Of a stretch of DNA of 64,000 nt, positions 10,975-21,429 are shown one piece after another. This DNA comes from Actinernus sp. WN-2022 (taxonomy: Eukaryota; Cnidaria; Anthozoa; Actiniaria; Actinernidae). The notes under the pieces were generated by a model, which saw only the letters and a program-made list of their open reading frames with translations, did not search any database and was not told the DNA's origin. Position 1 is the stretch's first letter; every line of letters begins with the position of its first letter. The position numbers were made by a program, and so were the translations under genes. The DNA lies in contig JAOWCC010000019.1 in NCBI GenBank assembly GCA_030867875.1, forward strand, positions 35,445,976 to 35,509,975, written 5' to 3'.

Positions 10975-11091
10975 CATAGGATTTTTATTAGCTTTTTGTG
11001 GGATTTTCTGGGGATGTTTCACTTGGATGTAATGTTCATGGGTGTTTTCATTGACGTACTTGCTATTTCATGGGAATGACTAGCAGTAGTA
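10975..11091. mobile_element. MITE family C, right half
   Basis: GGGTGTTTTCATTGACGTAC followed by TTGCTATTTCATGGGAATGA and AGCAGTAGT matches the right half of the complete copy at 18173-18421. The left half is missing. Confidence 0.65.
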
Positions 11092-11256
11092 ATCACAAAT
11101 TTCAATGTTAGGCAAGTGTGAGGGGGTCAGTGTTTTGTTGCTACCAGCTGAGGACATGAAAGAGGCTTTTTGTTATTGTCATATCGATATGACAATAACA
11201 AAAAGCCTCTTTCATGCCCACAGACGTGCCTAACATTGAAATTTGTTGCTAATCAC
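11092..11256. repeat. Palindromic element, about 165 bp
   Basis: ACAAATTTCAATGTTAGGC at the left pairs with GCCTAACATTGAAATTTGT at the right. The core ATGAAAGAGGCTTTTTGTTA pairs perfectly with its inverse around the centre GTCATATCGATATGAC. AATCAC occurs on both outer flanks and may be the target duplication. Confidence 0.75.
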
Positions 11257-11344
11257 TATCTATAGATGTTGACTCATGGATCTATGAAGTACAGAGCTGA
11301 GAGTCTTTGTTGTTGACAATTTGCTACTTGCTCACTGGTTAGAA

Positions 11345-11692
11345 CCGCCTAACTGGTTAGCTCAGTTGGTAGGTGTAGAGTGTGGGAAGCCTCGGGTTTG
11401 AATCCCGACCCGTGTCCTTGGACAGGGACGTATAAGTCATTGGCCTTGTCTTGTTCCTCTTCAAATCTATACGAGGGGGGCATAAAAGAACCTGTTGTGT
11501 TATTTCAAGAAATATTAGGGGATTGTCTCCCAACACAACCACCTGGTATTCTGAGGTACTAACAATCATTTATGATTGTAAACTGCATGGCTGTACAGTG
11601 CGCCGCAGTCTGTATAACCTTGTGAAGTGCATTTGAATATATCGATATAGAATTTGCACTATATAAATGAATACCTTTACCTTACATGTGAA
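11345..11692 (+). mobile_element. tRNA-derived SINE
   Basis: The head is tRNA-like. TAGCTCAGTTGGTAGG fits an A box, and GGGTTTGAATCCCG fits a B box, spaced as in a tRNA gene for RNA polymerase III. It is followed by a non-tRNA body and a tail of the form TTTGCACTATATAAATGAAT, which resembles a LINE 3' end. Such tails let SINEs borrow LINE reverse transcriptase (family knowledge). It lies in the CRTC intron, same strand as the gene. Confidence 0.7.
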
Positions 11693-11706
11693 GTGGCAGA
11701 CTGTTA

Positions 11707-11811
11707 ATGCCAAATCTATACATGCCAAATCTATACATGCCAAATCTATACATGCCAAATCTATACATGCCAAATCTATACATGCCAAATCTATACATGC
11801 CAAATCTATAC
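11707..11811 (+). repeat. 15-bp tandem array, 7 perfect copies
   Basis: The unit ATGCCAAATCTATAC is repeated seven times without a mismatch. The array ends 14 bp before the first possible acceptor (11825) and 26 bp before the second (11837) of the next CRTC exon. It therefore lies where the branch point and polypyrimidine tract should be. Confidence 0.97.
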
Positions 11812-11837
11812 CTTTAGGCCCACAGTCCTCACAACAG

Positions 11838-11867
11838 ACCAAGATCTTGTGAGGTTCCAAGCATCAA
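11838..11867 (+). CDS. crtc: CRTC exon, second phosphosite (RPRSCEVP)
   Basis: A 30-nt exon encoding PRSCEVPSI plus partial codons at both ends. Joined to the exon at 13698 (AA+C = Asn) it reads PRSCEVPSIN followed by MYPSSDQ. That is nearly residue-for-residue the vertebrate CRTC1 segment PKSCEVPGIN-IFPSADQ, so the junction is certain. The donor is AA|GTAAGT. Two in-frame acceptors 12 nt apart are possible: CCCACAG|TCC (exon from 11826, adding PHNR) and ACAACAG|ACC (exon from 11838). The serine in RSCEVP corresponds to the second 14-3-3-linked phosphosite of the family. Confidence 0.88.
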
Positions 11868-11905
11868 GTAAGTATAAATTTGGTCAGTAATGTTTATTTT
11901 ACAGT

Positions 11906-12107
11906 CCCACTCAAAAACTTTGCAACCGTCAGCAGTGGCAGAGCCAGCAAAACGGCTAAACGCCAGCCGGCTTGGTGCCACTCACGGTAAATGCTGGAGC
12001 CATCAATGAATGGCCAGACGTATGGCAGCTGACTATTGACTGTCAATGCTGTCTGGTGGTTTGGCACCACCAACATTTTGCTGGTAGTTGCAAAGTTTTT
12101 GAGTGGG
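11906..12107. mobile_element. MITE, about 200 bp
   Basis: The ends CCCACTCAAAAACTTTGCAA and TTGCAAAGTTTTTGAGTGGG are perfect inverted repeats. The interior is rich in CAGC/GCTG and non-coding. The minus-strand open frame here is part of the repeat. Confidence 0.85.
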
Positions 12108-12697
12108 CCTGCACATGTATGTTTAAAAGTGACTTTTACTAAACTAAACATGTATTTGTGACCCAAAATAATTATATTCCATAACAGGAGTAGCATAGTA
12201 ATTTAGATGTCAATATATGCCTGATTTTGTCATACATGTATACTCTCTATTCATGTGGTGGACATACATGTATTGATGAGGAACAATATATTTTGCATAC
12301 ACAGCCTTGCATTGAAGAGATGGCTATACATGAATAAGGTGTATTTGCTAAGTGGACATCACAGACGTATAATAATGAGTGTAACTCCAAGTCAAGCCCT
12401 GGGATTTCATAGAAACAGAAATGAGACTAATACAAAATACAGCATAAACTTCCAAGTTTTTATCAAAATAATGTTTCTCAAAAATGCCAATATTGCAAAC
12501 TTTGAGGCTGAGGCTAACTAGCTACACTGTAGTATGGTTTAAGGTGAGCATATTCAAAATGCATTGTAGGTCACATGACTTTGAATTTCGCCAAGTGGCT
12601 ATGAATTGAAAATTGTGTCATCCCCTTTCGAAATGAGGAAGGTACAATTGGACATGCGCTTTACTTTTGTCGATAATCATGCTAAAGTTTTTGCAAT
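12108..12697. other. CRTC intron, nothing recognised
   Basis: No exon-like segment with good splice sites and no repeat boundary found. The 88-codon frame near 12255 looks like chance. Confidence 0.4.
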
Positions 12698-12860
12698 GAT
12701 AGGTGCATTACCCCGGGCTTAACATTGATAGGTGCATTACCCCGGGCTTAACATTGATAGGTGCATTACCCCGGGCTTAACATTGATAGGTGCATTACCC
12801 CGGGCTTAACATTGATAGGTGCATTACCCCGGGCTTAACATTGATAGGTGCATTACCCCG
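12698..12860 (+). repeat. 29-bp tandem array, about 5.6 copies
   Basis: The unit GATAGGTGCATTACCCCGGG plus CTTAACATT repeats with unit starts at 12698, 12727, 12756, 12785, 12814 and 12843. The copies look identical. Each contains the palindrome CCCGGG. The array lies in the last CRTC intron. Confidence 0.97.
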
Positions 12861-13330
12861 ATTGCTTAATTAGTTTCCAATATGCAAGCATGACATAGGC
12901 ACTTTTGTTTTATTTTTCTGCCTAATCAAAACCATTAGAATTTCTTGAATTGGTGCACCAATCAAGTTATAAAATCTGCTTTTCGTTTCTCCAAAACCAA
13001 AATTTGACTCAATCTGTTTCTGCTGTTTCTCTCATATAGCTTTCGATTGAATTTTATTGAGCTTTTGGAGGCTAAACATGAGAAACATGAAATGAAAAAC
13101 AAAATGTTAATGTACAAATTAGTCTCACCTCTCAAGCATGGGAACACTCTTCTGTGATTGGTCAATGGCAAATGTATTGTCTGAATTCCTTTTAAATGTG
13201 ACAGTACATCACTTTCCAGGATATGGAAGGTAAAATCTGATTGGTCCATAACACAATGAGTACTAATACACCGTACCACAATCCCTTGCGGCCTTAAACA
13301 CAGGCTGTGTATTGGCAACATCACTTGAAG
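12861..13330. other. CRTC intron, nothing recognised
   Basis: The 156-codon minus frame that overlaps this stretch and runs into the following repeat has no recognisable motif. Confidence 0.35.
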
Positions 13331-13437
13331 GGCTGTGTGCAAAAAGGGCGTAAGTGATTCTTGATCACATTCTAAATTCTCCCTTATAAAAAAAGAAATT
13401 GAAGGAGAATTTAGAATGTAATCAAGAGTCACTTGTA
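13331..13437. repeat. MITE family A, copy 2 (truncated)
   Basis: It matches the copy at 1591-1715 from GGCTGTGTGCAAAAAGGGCG through TCTAAATTCTCCCTT and its inverse. The right terminal repeat TTTTGCACACAGC is missing. Confidence 0.75.
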
Positions 13438-13697
13438 CTGGCTTGTTTTTAAGATTTAAAACCTCCCCACTGCAATTTAAATCAAATTTAAAGTGTTTTC
13501 ATGCAAACAGTTGTGGGTAAAAGTACAACCCACTATCTTTTCCTGTATGGTAGATTAAGCACTCGAGTAAGCAGCTGTTACTTTTTTCTTAGAATTTATG
13601 AGAGTGAAAAAATGTGACCACATAGCAGACTAGAAAATTCCAGGCCTTAATTAGCTTGAGAGTTTTTTTCATTTTTTCTCTTCATTTTTTTACATAG

Positions 13698-14610
13698 CAT
13701 GTACCCATCGTCTGATCAAGGATCACCTGTGGGCCCATTGCAAGTAGCAAACACTGGCTCACTACCAGATCTGACAAACCTACACATTCCATCTCCACTG
13801 CAAACACCAATTGACACAGAAGACAATCAGATGCAGGCCACGTCACCACCCCTCTACCCAACACAACCAAGACAAATGCACCCACAAAGAAGGCATACAC
13901 ACTCACCTTCAATGGATAAACAAGTGTTTCCACCCCAATTGCCACTTATCGATCCAAATATTTCACCACTAGAGCTTCGGTTACAACAATTTCAGCTGTA
14001 CCAACAATCGTCACCAAATAATTCTGATTGTCCAGACTTAAATCAGTTTGTATCTCAAAATACAACATGCTCGTCAACAACTATGTCCCCGACTGGATCC
14101 ACTAGTATGTCGCCGCTTTTTAAGAACTTTCCGACAGGGCCAATGTCTCCGTTGACGCAAGATATGGGTATGAAACCACAACATCCTCTTAACAACTCGG
14201 CTATGCAACCACAACACCAGGATCCATTCTCGATGCCTTTTTTTTCAGCTGGTGCTTCATCAGTACCACGTATGCCATATCAGTCATTGTGCTCGCAACC
14301 ACCGAGTTCATATGGCCTTCCTGGTTTTGTCCAGTATTATGTTCAATCTGGAGGGAGAGTACCGGATTTGATAGTTACTGAGGCTGTTGATGAACCACAA
14401 AAACTGGATTTTGCAAGAGATATAAGCTCTGCCATGGTAAACATTGCTGGTGGAGTTGGAGGAGATTTGTATAATAATGATGATCCGCTCAAGGTTGAAT
14501 TAGACCCCCTGGACATGGAGAGTCTACAGATGCTCTCTGGCCAAGGAGATACCGAGGTGGCCGACCAAGCAACTGAGGATCAGTTCCGTATGGACCGGTT
14601 GGCAGGGTAA
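13698..14610 (+). CDS. crtc: CRTC C-terminal exon: regulatory middle and activation domain
   Basis: CRTC is a CREB coactivator that moves to the nucleus when dephosphorylated by calcineurin. This exon follows the acceptor TTTTTTTACATAG and encodes about 303 residues. Near its start is NTGSLPDLTNLHIPSPLQTP, the CRTC signature with the third phosphoserine. The middle is Gln/Pro/Ser-rich with many SP motifs (MSPTGS, GPMSPL). Near residues 225-233, VPDLIVTEA sits where vertebrate CRTC1 has the calcineurin-docking sequence PNIILTV. The C-terminal activation domain has DPLKVELDPLDMESLQML and ends TEDQFRMDRLAG, matching vertebrate EDTFRMDRL. The TAA stop (14608-14610) lies inside a donor-like AGG|GTAAGA, so this exon may also splice at 14606. 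Confidence 0.93.
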
Positions 14611-14612
14611 GA
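14607..14612 (+). promoter_or_regulatory. Candidate splice donor overlapping the CRTC stop codon
   Basis: GCAGG|GTAAGA fits the animal 5' splice consensus, and the stop codon TAA is inside it. Use of this donor would remove the stop. Joined to the acceptor at 17850-17851, the message would read on for SYGFP and then a stop. Confidence 0.45.
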
Positions 14613-14629
14613 ATTATGTTTTAACATTG

Positions 14630-14875
14630 TGGAGCCGGGGTGACATGGTGGTTAAGTGCTTCGCCACTCACCTCTGTGGCCCAGGTTCGACATGTGAGTT
14701 GAGTTTGTTGGTATCTCACCCTTGCTCCGAGAGTTTTTCTCCGGGTCCTCCAGTTTTCCTCCCTCCACAAAAACCAACACGCCAAATTCCAATTCGATCT
14801 GTGATTTAGCCGGGTCCTTGCTTTGATCAGCCCCTATGGTTTCAGGTTCCGTTAGAAATTCAGAGTTTTTAATTA
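14630..14875 (+). mobile_element. tRNA-derived SINE (family S), copy 1
   Basis: The tRNA-like head has GGTGACATGGTGGTTAAGTG (A-box region) and GGTTCGACATG (degenerate B box). The body is CCGAGAGTTTTTCTCCGGGT, then CCTCCAGTTTTCCTCCC. The tail is CAGGTTCCGTTAGAAATTCA. The element at 56730-56995 on the other strand is the same family with intact boxes, and 17454-17520 is a tail fragment. Confidence 0.8.
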
Positions 14876-15133
14876 TTAGGAAGTCAATTAACTTGGTATA
14901 TTATGAAATGCAAAAATGCTATGAGTTTCCATTCAAGTTAACAGTATAGGAATCATTTCTTGTTGTATTACTTGTTGCATATCATGTTTTCTTGAGTACT
15001 GTTTGCATAATTAATTTATTGTATGTAATAATATCAAAAACGAGAGCTAGTGTTTTCCTGGTATTTTGTTGCATACAATATTATTGATCACAAGGGTTGT
15101 GATTATTTTCTCATGGTTGTTTCAACAAACGGC

Positions 15134-15207
15134 CTCATAGTCTGATAGTATAGTGGACAGAGGACTAGAAGTTTGGAGAAATCATAAGGATGATGGTTCG
15201 AACTACA
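15134..15207 (+). tRNA. tRNA-like retropseudogene with target duplications
   Basis: A 74-bp segment lies between two perfect copies of CAACAAACGGC (15123-15133 and 15208-15218). It contains GATAGTATAGTGG, similar to the A-box region of tRNA genes, and GATGGTTCGAACTA, similar to a T-loop/B box. The size, the internal promoter-like boxes and the flanking 11-bp repeats fit a tRNA copied into the genome by LINE machinery. The arms are too degenerate to assign an amino acid. Confidence 0.5.
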
Positions 15208-15324
15208 CAACAAACGGCGATTTTTATTTCCATCAGTAGCAGGAGAGGCACCGAATTAGCCTCCTTTTTAAGGCGCGCTCATTAATTCAATGACGTCACG
15301 GTTCTATTGTCTTTCCGCATGAAC

Positions 15325-15388
15325 AAAATGCGGCGCTCATGAATAAAGTGCGGCGCTCTCATGAATAAAGTGCGGCGCTCTCATTATC
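15325..15388 (+). repeat. Short tandem repeat, unit about 22 bp
   Basis: GCGGCGCTCTCATGAATAAAGT recurs about 2.5 times (first copy slightly shorter). Confidence 0.75.
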
Positions 15389-15769
15389 TATTGTTCCTCT
15401 GGATGAGGTCATCGATCTATTCGGCACGTTTGGGCAAAGCCTATCGTTTGGAGTCGTCTATAAAACCAGGAGCGATCGGCCCTGAATACATTCGAAGTTG
15501 AATGAAAAAAAGTAATAAATATATCGCAATATCTAAACCTCTTTGTAGCGTAAATAGTAAGAACAAACTACTCGTCATAGGCTCTAAACTGTCTTTATTA
15601 TTTTCCTTTACAGTTAATAACTCATAAGATAATTGTATACAAAATCCGGTATGGTTCATTAGATCAACTCTGCTATTGTTCTTAGGGATTAGCGATAACT
15701 GAAGGTCCTATTGTTTTGAGGAAAACTCTTGAGATGCAAATTATTCTCTAAAACTGAACTATAATTACC

Positions 15770-16100
15770 ATACGAATAAAAACAAACCACCAGGATAAAT
15801 TAAACAAAGTTTATTCAATCTCAAAAACACCAATTTACAGTTCGTTTTCCTTATGAGATCGCAGCAGTTGACTTTGAGTAAATATTTTTGGATTGTATTT
15901 AGACCACAATCTTTTTGTTTATGTGCAGGTTTTGAGAGTGTTTTTATCTTTATAGACCATGCCGGAAATTCCCGCCGAAATGTTTGAGTCCTGGACTGAC
16001 TGGGAAACAGAGCCATACGAATAAAAACAAACCACCAGATAAATTAAACAAAGTGTACTCAATCTCAAAAACACCAATTTACAGTTCGTTTTCCTTATAG
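15770..16100 (+). repeat. Pair of direct repeats, about 90 bp each
   Basis: CATACGAATAAAAACAAACC through TTACAGTTCGTTTTCCTTAT occurs at about 15770-15857 and again at about 16012-16100, differing at a few positions. The 155-bp spacer has no open frame. Either a local duplication or terminal repeats of a short element would explain it. Confidence 0.8.
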
Positions 16101-17453
16101 TCCCGGAGTTGATAACTTTCTTATTTCTCAGTTCTTGGGTTGATATAATGTACCGTGTTACAAGATTACACTGATTTATGTTTCATTGATTTTGTTCTTG
16201 TTGACAAATGCTGCTTAACTTGGATAAGCTAACAATTAGAAGGGGAAAACAAATAGTTTGTGGTCAATGTTTTTCTTGTTCTAAGTTAGTAGTCTGATAA
16301 AACTTCAGTTCGTATCGCAATATTTTTCTTACCATCGCCAGAAAAAAAAAAGGGATATGCGCTTTTGAAGTATTTACCCTTTCTGGAGCTGTACAGTAAT
16401 TGTATGGAACTATAATTTTCATATTTCAATATTTTCGCGTACGTTAACATTCCCAGGCTACACTCTATTCGTAAAGAATAAGACACGCGTTATCGTTGTT
16501 TTAGATTATTTTCCAAACTAGACCGAAGAGATATTTACCATTTCTGAAAGAATACCAAGACAGCCATGTTTTTTATACTTGTGGTGCGATTACAATATGC
16601 ATCGCGAGCGCCACATTGTGCTACTAACAAGCAGTGTTGATTTCATGAAATTGACCAGTGAAATCGAAGACGAAATTTACGATATTTTTACACGAGGGTG
16701 TGATCACAATTTTAGCAGGCGCAAATGATTCCTTATCATCAGACGATTGTTTCAAGGTGTAACTTGTACTATTGCTAAGATCATATTATGAGCTACGGGG
16801 AGTAGAATGACTGCAGAAAATGTTTTTTTGGCCAAAAAGTGATCATCTTGTTGATCTTATTTATTTTTACTCTTTAATGCCAGCAGGTATAAATGAATGT
16901 CATACATCAAAATCATCCCCTCTGACAGGATTCCTAATTTTTTTGGTCATATTTGTAATCGGGCCCTTGCATCAAAATCACGTAAATTTCATCCCTGATT
17001 TTTGTTGTCAATTTCTTGAAACTAACATTTATTGTTAGGAATGAAATGTAGCGCTTCTCGTCAAGAATACAATACAATCTTCAACCTGTTATTAGGAACA
17101 CTGTTGTAGGAATTATGTAACTTGAATGTCGTCCGGGCCCTTTTTGCCTGACGCGGCCCATATAATAGCGACAATTATAGACAGAGAATATATTAGTTCG
17201 AATTTTATACAGAGGTATTCTGTGAGTTATGCTCTAGTTGTGAGGATATTCATGATAAACAAATACGAACGTAACTTCCAACCAGGTGTGCCTTTATTTT
17301 GGGACTTCATGAATGAAGTGGTAGAGGTGGTTGGAAAATTATCGATACGAGAAGAGAATAACTTGGTATTTTGGCCGCGAAAGTTTGATACCAATTAGAA
17401 ATTGTTTTGCCTCACGTGTTCACGCTTAGATGCAAACGACGGTATCTGTGGAT
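16101..17453. other. No feature recognised
   Basis: Lies between the CRTC stop and the possible alternative last exon. The open frames at 16820 and 17126 lack motifs and splice context and are probably chance. Confidence 0.35.
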
Positions 17454-17520
17454 TAGCCTGGTCCTGGCTTTGAACAGCCCCTGTGGTTGTTTCAGGTTCC
17501 GTTAAGAATTCAGAGTAGCC
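17454..17520 (+). mobile_element. SINE family S, tail fragment
   Basis: GCTTTGAACAGCCCCTGTGG followed by TTTCAGGTTCCGTTAAGAAT matches the 3' body of the SINE at 14630-14875. The tRNA head is absent. Confidence 0.7.
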
Positions 17521-17851
17521 TGTATAGAATATATATGTTTACCAAAGTCGATTTGGTTTATCATGATGTTTACAACATTACAACCGATTTCAGTATTACT
17601 TGCAAAGAGCATTCGTTCGAAATGTTCTGTAACCACACTCACTGTTTTTTTTCTGGTTTTGAGGTACTGAATCAAATAATTTTGGTGCTTTTTCGCATTC
17701 GACAGACTTCGCTAACCTGCGTAGCCGACCAGAAGTGGTGGAAATTTGCGTGGAATGATTATATCGAATGATTGTCTACAAAACTTGAAACATGCACCGC
17801 CTATGCACGTAACACTGAAATTGGTTGTAAACTGTTCTTTTTATCTTTCAG

Positions 17852-17870
17852 ATCCTATGGATTTCCCTAA
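17852..17870 (+). CDS. crtc: Possible alternative last CRTC exon
   Basis: The acceptor TTCTTTTTATCTTTCAG is the best-looking one downstream of the main CRTC stop. Spliced from the donor at 14606, the two bases GG plus A give Gly, then TCC TAT GGA TTT CCC and the stop TAA at 17868-17870. The protein would end LAGSYGFP instead of LAG. This is a prediction from splice sites and phase alone, and the 3' UTR and poly(A) signal were not identified. Confidence 0.4.
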
Positions 17871-18172
17871 TGTATGAAAACACCACGCAATGGAACCCAA
17901 GTGGTATGCGGAATTCAACGTTTTAGTACTCCAAGAGTATGACCTAGGAAACAACAGTCACCCAGTCTGAATAACAGAAGCCAAAGATTCGTACCGTCAG
18001 ACATTGTATAATGGTCGATAGATAATACATGGGGAAAGACTTTTTAATCCATTGGTAACTTATTTTTGAATGCCTCGAAATTCCGTGTTGTGTTAAACAG
18101 ATATTAGAATGAAATGTAGGACAGATTTCTTTGTTTGCCGGCTGACTAACTGTAAAGTTGAGTGGCTTACAT

Positions 18173-18421
18173 CACTACTGTTCATGATTCCCATGAAAAT
18201 ACAAGTACGTCATTGAAAACACCCATGACAATTGCATTCTGGTGAAATATCCCAAGAAAATCCCATGAAAAGCCCACGAAATATGGTTAACATTTCATGG
18301 GGAACTCTTAACCAATTTCTAGGCTTTTTATGGGATTTTCTTGGGTGTTTCACTAAAATGCAATTGTCGTGGGTGTTTTCATCGACGCACTTGCATTTTA
18401 ATGGAATGATGAGCAGTAGTG
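18173..18421. mobile_element. MITE family C, complete copy
   Basis: CACTACTGTTCATGATTCCC at the left and the inverse ending ATGAGCAGTAGTG at the right are terminal inverted repeats, extended inward by CATGAAAATACAAGTAC and AACACCCATGACAATTGCAT. It is 249 bp and non-coding. Confidence 0.85.
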
Positions 18422-19453
18422 CATTTAGTGATGTTTTACCTAATATGTAACACGAGAAGCTGTGTAAAAAGAGATAAAAGCTACTCTGTTTAAGTTTCTG
18501 ATATTGTTTGTTTGCTTAGTTGTTAGGGGTATTTTGAGATAAAATGTATTTCTAAAAAATCCAGTTGAAATCAGTCAAAAAGATATAGTAACTGATATTT
18601 TAACAGCGTATTGGGGGATTTTGTTCTTATTTAAGTCGTCGATAGGTACTTAATGTAACATCGAATTAACTAACTTATTAAATATGAATGTAACGCCTAA
18701 AGGTAACTGTCCTTGTATAACAAAAGCTTTTATTTATTTTTACACAAACGTAAATCATAAGGTTAGTGGTTTGTGCGGAATTCGTAAAAACGTCAGCTTT
18801 ATATGTAAAAACTTGTGTATTATAGCTGTCAGATTATGTTGTATGTACTGTGATAAAACGTCACCTGCAGTATATCTACACACGCATATATATATATATA
18901 TATATTGTATCTCACATATGTATATTATTCATTCAATTCGCCTAAATTCTTTAAATTAGTGCTGAATATTTTATATATCTAAAAGAACTAAAAGAGAGGA
19001 AGAAAGGTAAAGTGAACTGCATTTACCTGTATCACTGTTGCTTCATTCTTGCGTGTTGTTCAAATGCGAAACCTAAAAAGTAACTAAAGAATTACTGTAG
19101 TTCCATAGAATGAAAAGTTATTTAGGAACCGTCGACGTGTTCTTAGTGCCCTCTTAACGCCGCCTCTCCCTCCTTAACGACGTCCACCCTTTTCTGGCGT
19201 TAACTTACGATATTATAAAAAGTACCGAGAGCTCAGGCGGAAATCCCACTGAGGATTTTGTCGATAAGAAGCTTTAGGACATGTATTGATCGATTGTGTT
19301 CTCGTTACCTGGGCTATGGAAACGTCTGCATGTTTGGTTGGTTCTGTAATTTATGTCGAAAGCCCAAACAGTTTGCTTCAACTTCAGAAGCCATGGCTGC
19401 CATGTTGGCTGATGTTTTTGCTCCGATCGTTCCCAGAACTGTTTTGTTCTTAA
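18422..19453. other. Mostly unassigned, with a TA microsatellite
   Basis: An alternating TA tract of about 18 bp lies near 18887-18905. Otherwise I see no exon or repeat boundary. Confidence 0.4.
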
Positions 19454-19740
19454 AGGGGCTATGTCGTGGTACTGCGCATGTATCGAGTAATCGCTCGGTT
19501 GGTGGCTGTTAATTGGATACAAACAGTTAAACTTCCATCCCTCAATGCTTGACTGAAAGGATTTTCAATATTTTCCCTGGAGACTTTATCTACACTGTTT
19601 GTTAGTCATTTTTGCATATTTGTTTTGATTTTAAGCGTCCCACATGTCCGAGAGGTTCGTTTGTTCATGTCAAAATCGGTGGAAATAGCTGTTCCGGCCC
19701 GCAACGCGAATGTAAAGTCAATTACCGTGACACAGCCCCT
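19454..19740. mobile_element. MITE with TTAA target duplication
   Basis: The terminal inverted repeats AGGGGCTATGTCGTGGTA and TACCGTGACACAGCCCCT (rc AGGGGCTGTGTCACGGTA) are flanked by perfect TTAA on both sides (19450-19453 and 19741-19744). TTAA is the target of piggyBac and Kolobok transposases. The interior is non-coding. Confidence 0.85.
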
Positions 19741-19780
19741 TTAATGCTCCAAACTAAACGTCTAAGCCTGGAACTCAACC

Positions 19781-19806
19781 CTCCCCCCCCCCCCCCCCCC
19801 CCCCCC
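19781..19806 (+). repeat. Poly-C tract
   Basis: A run of more than 20 C. Similar C or G homopolymers recur at about 31673, 45672, 50627 and 62911. Their true lengths may be uncertain in an assembly. Confidence 0.95.
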
Positions 19807-20526
19807 ACTAAGCATATGTCAACGGTACCTAAAGAAAATCTTCTCAACAAGGTCTACATATCAGAGACTGGAACTTGCAATTACACGGAACTGTAATGCC
19901 TTTTGCGGGATGGTAATTGAAGCTTCGATCCATGTACACGACAGCGCGAATGAAGCAACTTCCTTTTCATTAACTGAAATAAACGTTTCAAAGTATAGTC
20001 GTTTATATCGACAAGTGATGTCATGAGCAATGCTAAAAATATTAAACAGTAATGTTGAATGTTCATATGGTCAAACACCACCTCCCCAGGGTTATTTATA
20101 GGAAGCATAAGGAAGGTAGCCGCAAAATAGTAGGCTTTAGGTAACCAGGTGGGCCCATCGTGGCATGTGATCGATGGTGATAGAACTAGCGCTCCTCAGC
20201 CCGCCTCATTAGCCATTTCGGAGTTGAGGAAGCGACTGGCATTAGAAATGAGGGAGATATGGGCATGCAGTACTTTGAGTGTTTTTAAGTGAATCACTAA
20301 AATTAGTAGCCGCATTAATTTCTGTTCGCTAAAAAAAAATTATTGTTCAATTTATAGTGCTAGAAAAAGAATCGTAGATGTCGGGTCTGGTGGATAGAAT
20401 TTTCTCCAGAACCCGTTTTCTTCAGTTTATTGTTCACAATACAAACAGCCAGTCTCTAAATTTCGTCTTCTTTTTTTCTTTTCTCTCTAAATTTTCCGAC
20501 GTTTTTCCTCCAGCGCTGCAAACAAG

Positions 20527-20691
20527 ATGGCGGCTTGCGCTTTTAACCCACAATCCTCTGCGCGCGAAAACTTTAAATCCGTTATAAAATCGCGGAAGAG
20601 AGGTTTTCAATCTTACAAACAAGTCAGTACAAATGTTGTTGCCAATCCACTGTTATTGAAGAGAATAGATGATTTCTACGTGTTATTTTGA
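20527..20691 (+). CDS. Small hypothetical ORF, possible first exon
   Basis: A 54-codon frame begins MAACAFNPQSSARENFKSV in the strong start context AACAAGATGGC, within a CpG-richer stretch, and ends at 20691. A donor-like AA|GTCAGT lies inside it, so it could be a first exon. No family is recognised. The same ATGGCGGC context also occurs inside several inverted repeats in this window, so a repeat-derived frame is equally possible. Confidence 0.25.
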   Translation: MAACAFNPQSSARENFKSVIKSRKRGFQSYKQVSTNVVANPLLLKRIDDFYVLF

Positions 20692-20884
20692 CCGCGTTAG
20701 GCTCGCAAGGGATTGTGGTCAAATGTACAGCGGCCATCTTTTTCCGTACGATGGAAGGTCGTCTTACTCATCGCTAAAAGTAGTAGCATTAAGGTACGTT
20801 GTCTGTTAGGCGTTGAACTGATGTTGAAACTGTTTAACAGGGTTTTGTGAAGCATTCGAGTTACATATATCGTGTTTAAATTAA

Positions 20885-21081
20885 GGGTTCGATTGACCGT
20901 ATTCCGGAATAGGAATAGATGGAATAGTCTGGAAATCACTGGTTCAGGCATATTTTGCACGTTAAGGTATAAATGCTTGCTGATATGATATTCAGGATAT
21001 AATTAGTATTCCAGTGGCTAAAGCGATTTGTAGTGATTATTCTGCATTTTTATTCCGGAATACGGTCAATCGAATGCACCC
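20885..21081. mobile_element. Harbinger-type MITE (family H), copy 1
   Basis: The ends GGGTTCGATTGACCGTATTC and GAATACGGTCAATCGAATGC plus ACCC are flanked by TAA on both sides. Four copies occur in this window. The TWA duplication is the mark of PIF/Harbinger transposition. Confidence 0.9.
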
Positions 21082-21429
21082 TAAGTAATATGTAAAACAG
21101 AGAGCAATTTTAGAAGCGATTTTTAAATACAGTGAGACTGGGTTGAAAACCGATGCGAAGCCGAGAATAAATTGATGAATAGTTCATGAGTTTGAGAAGG
21201 ACATCACCATTGTTTAGTAGCCAAGTTGCAAGAGACCTGGAGAACCAACCTATCTCGTCCGGTCTCTTTGATCAGCGGTGGCCATGTTTTAGTCCTTTAT
21301 TTATAGTAAAAGTTATTTTGTGTTGGCCCCACAGTAACCGTGCCGTAAGTCATTGCTGTAATTTGTCCAGTCATACGAAATCTCTAATCGCAATTACGGC
21401 ACTGCGTCTGTGTGCGTGTATGTTGCTTG

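Noticed and set aside
12698..12860. CRISPR-like array
   Set aside because: The units are contiguous with no spacers between them and the DNA is animal. It is a simple tandem repeat.
12962..13432. 156-codon minus-strand ORF in the last CRTC intron
   Set aside because: Part of it lies in MITE family A copy 2, and the rest has no motif or splice sites.
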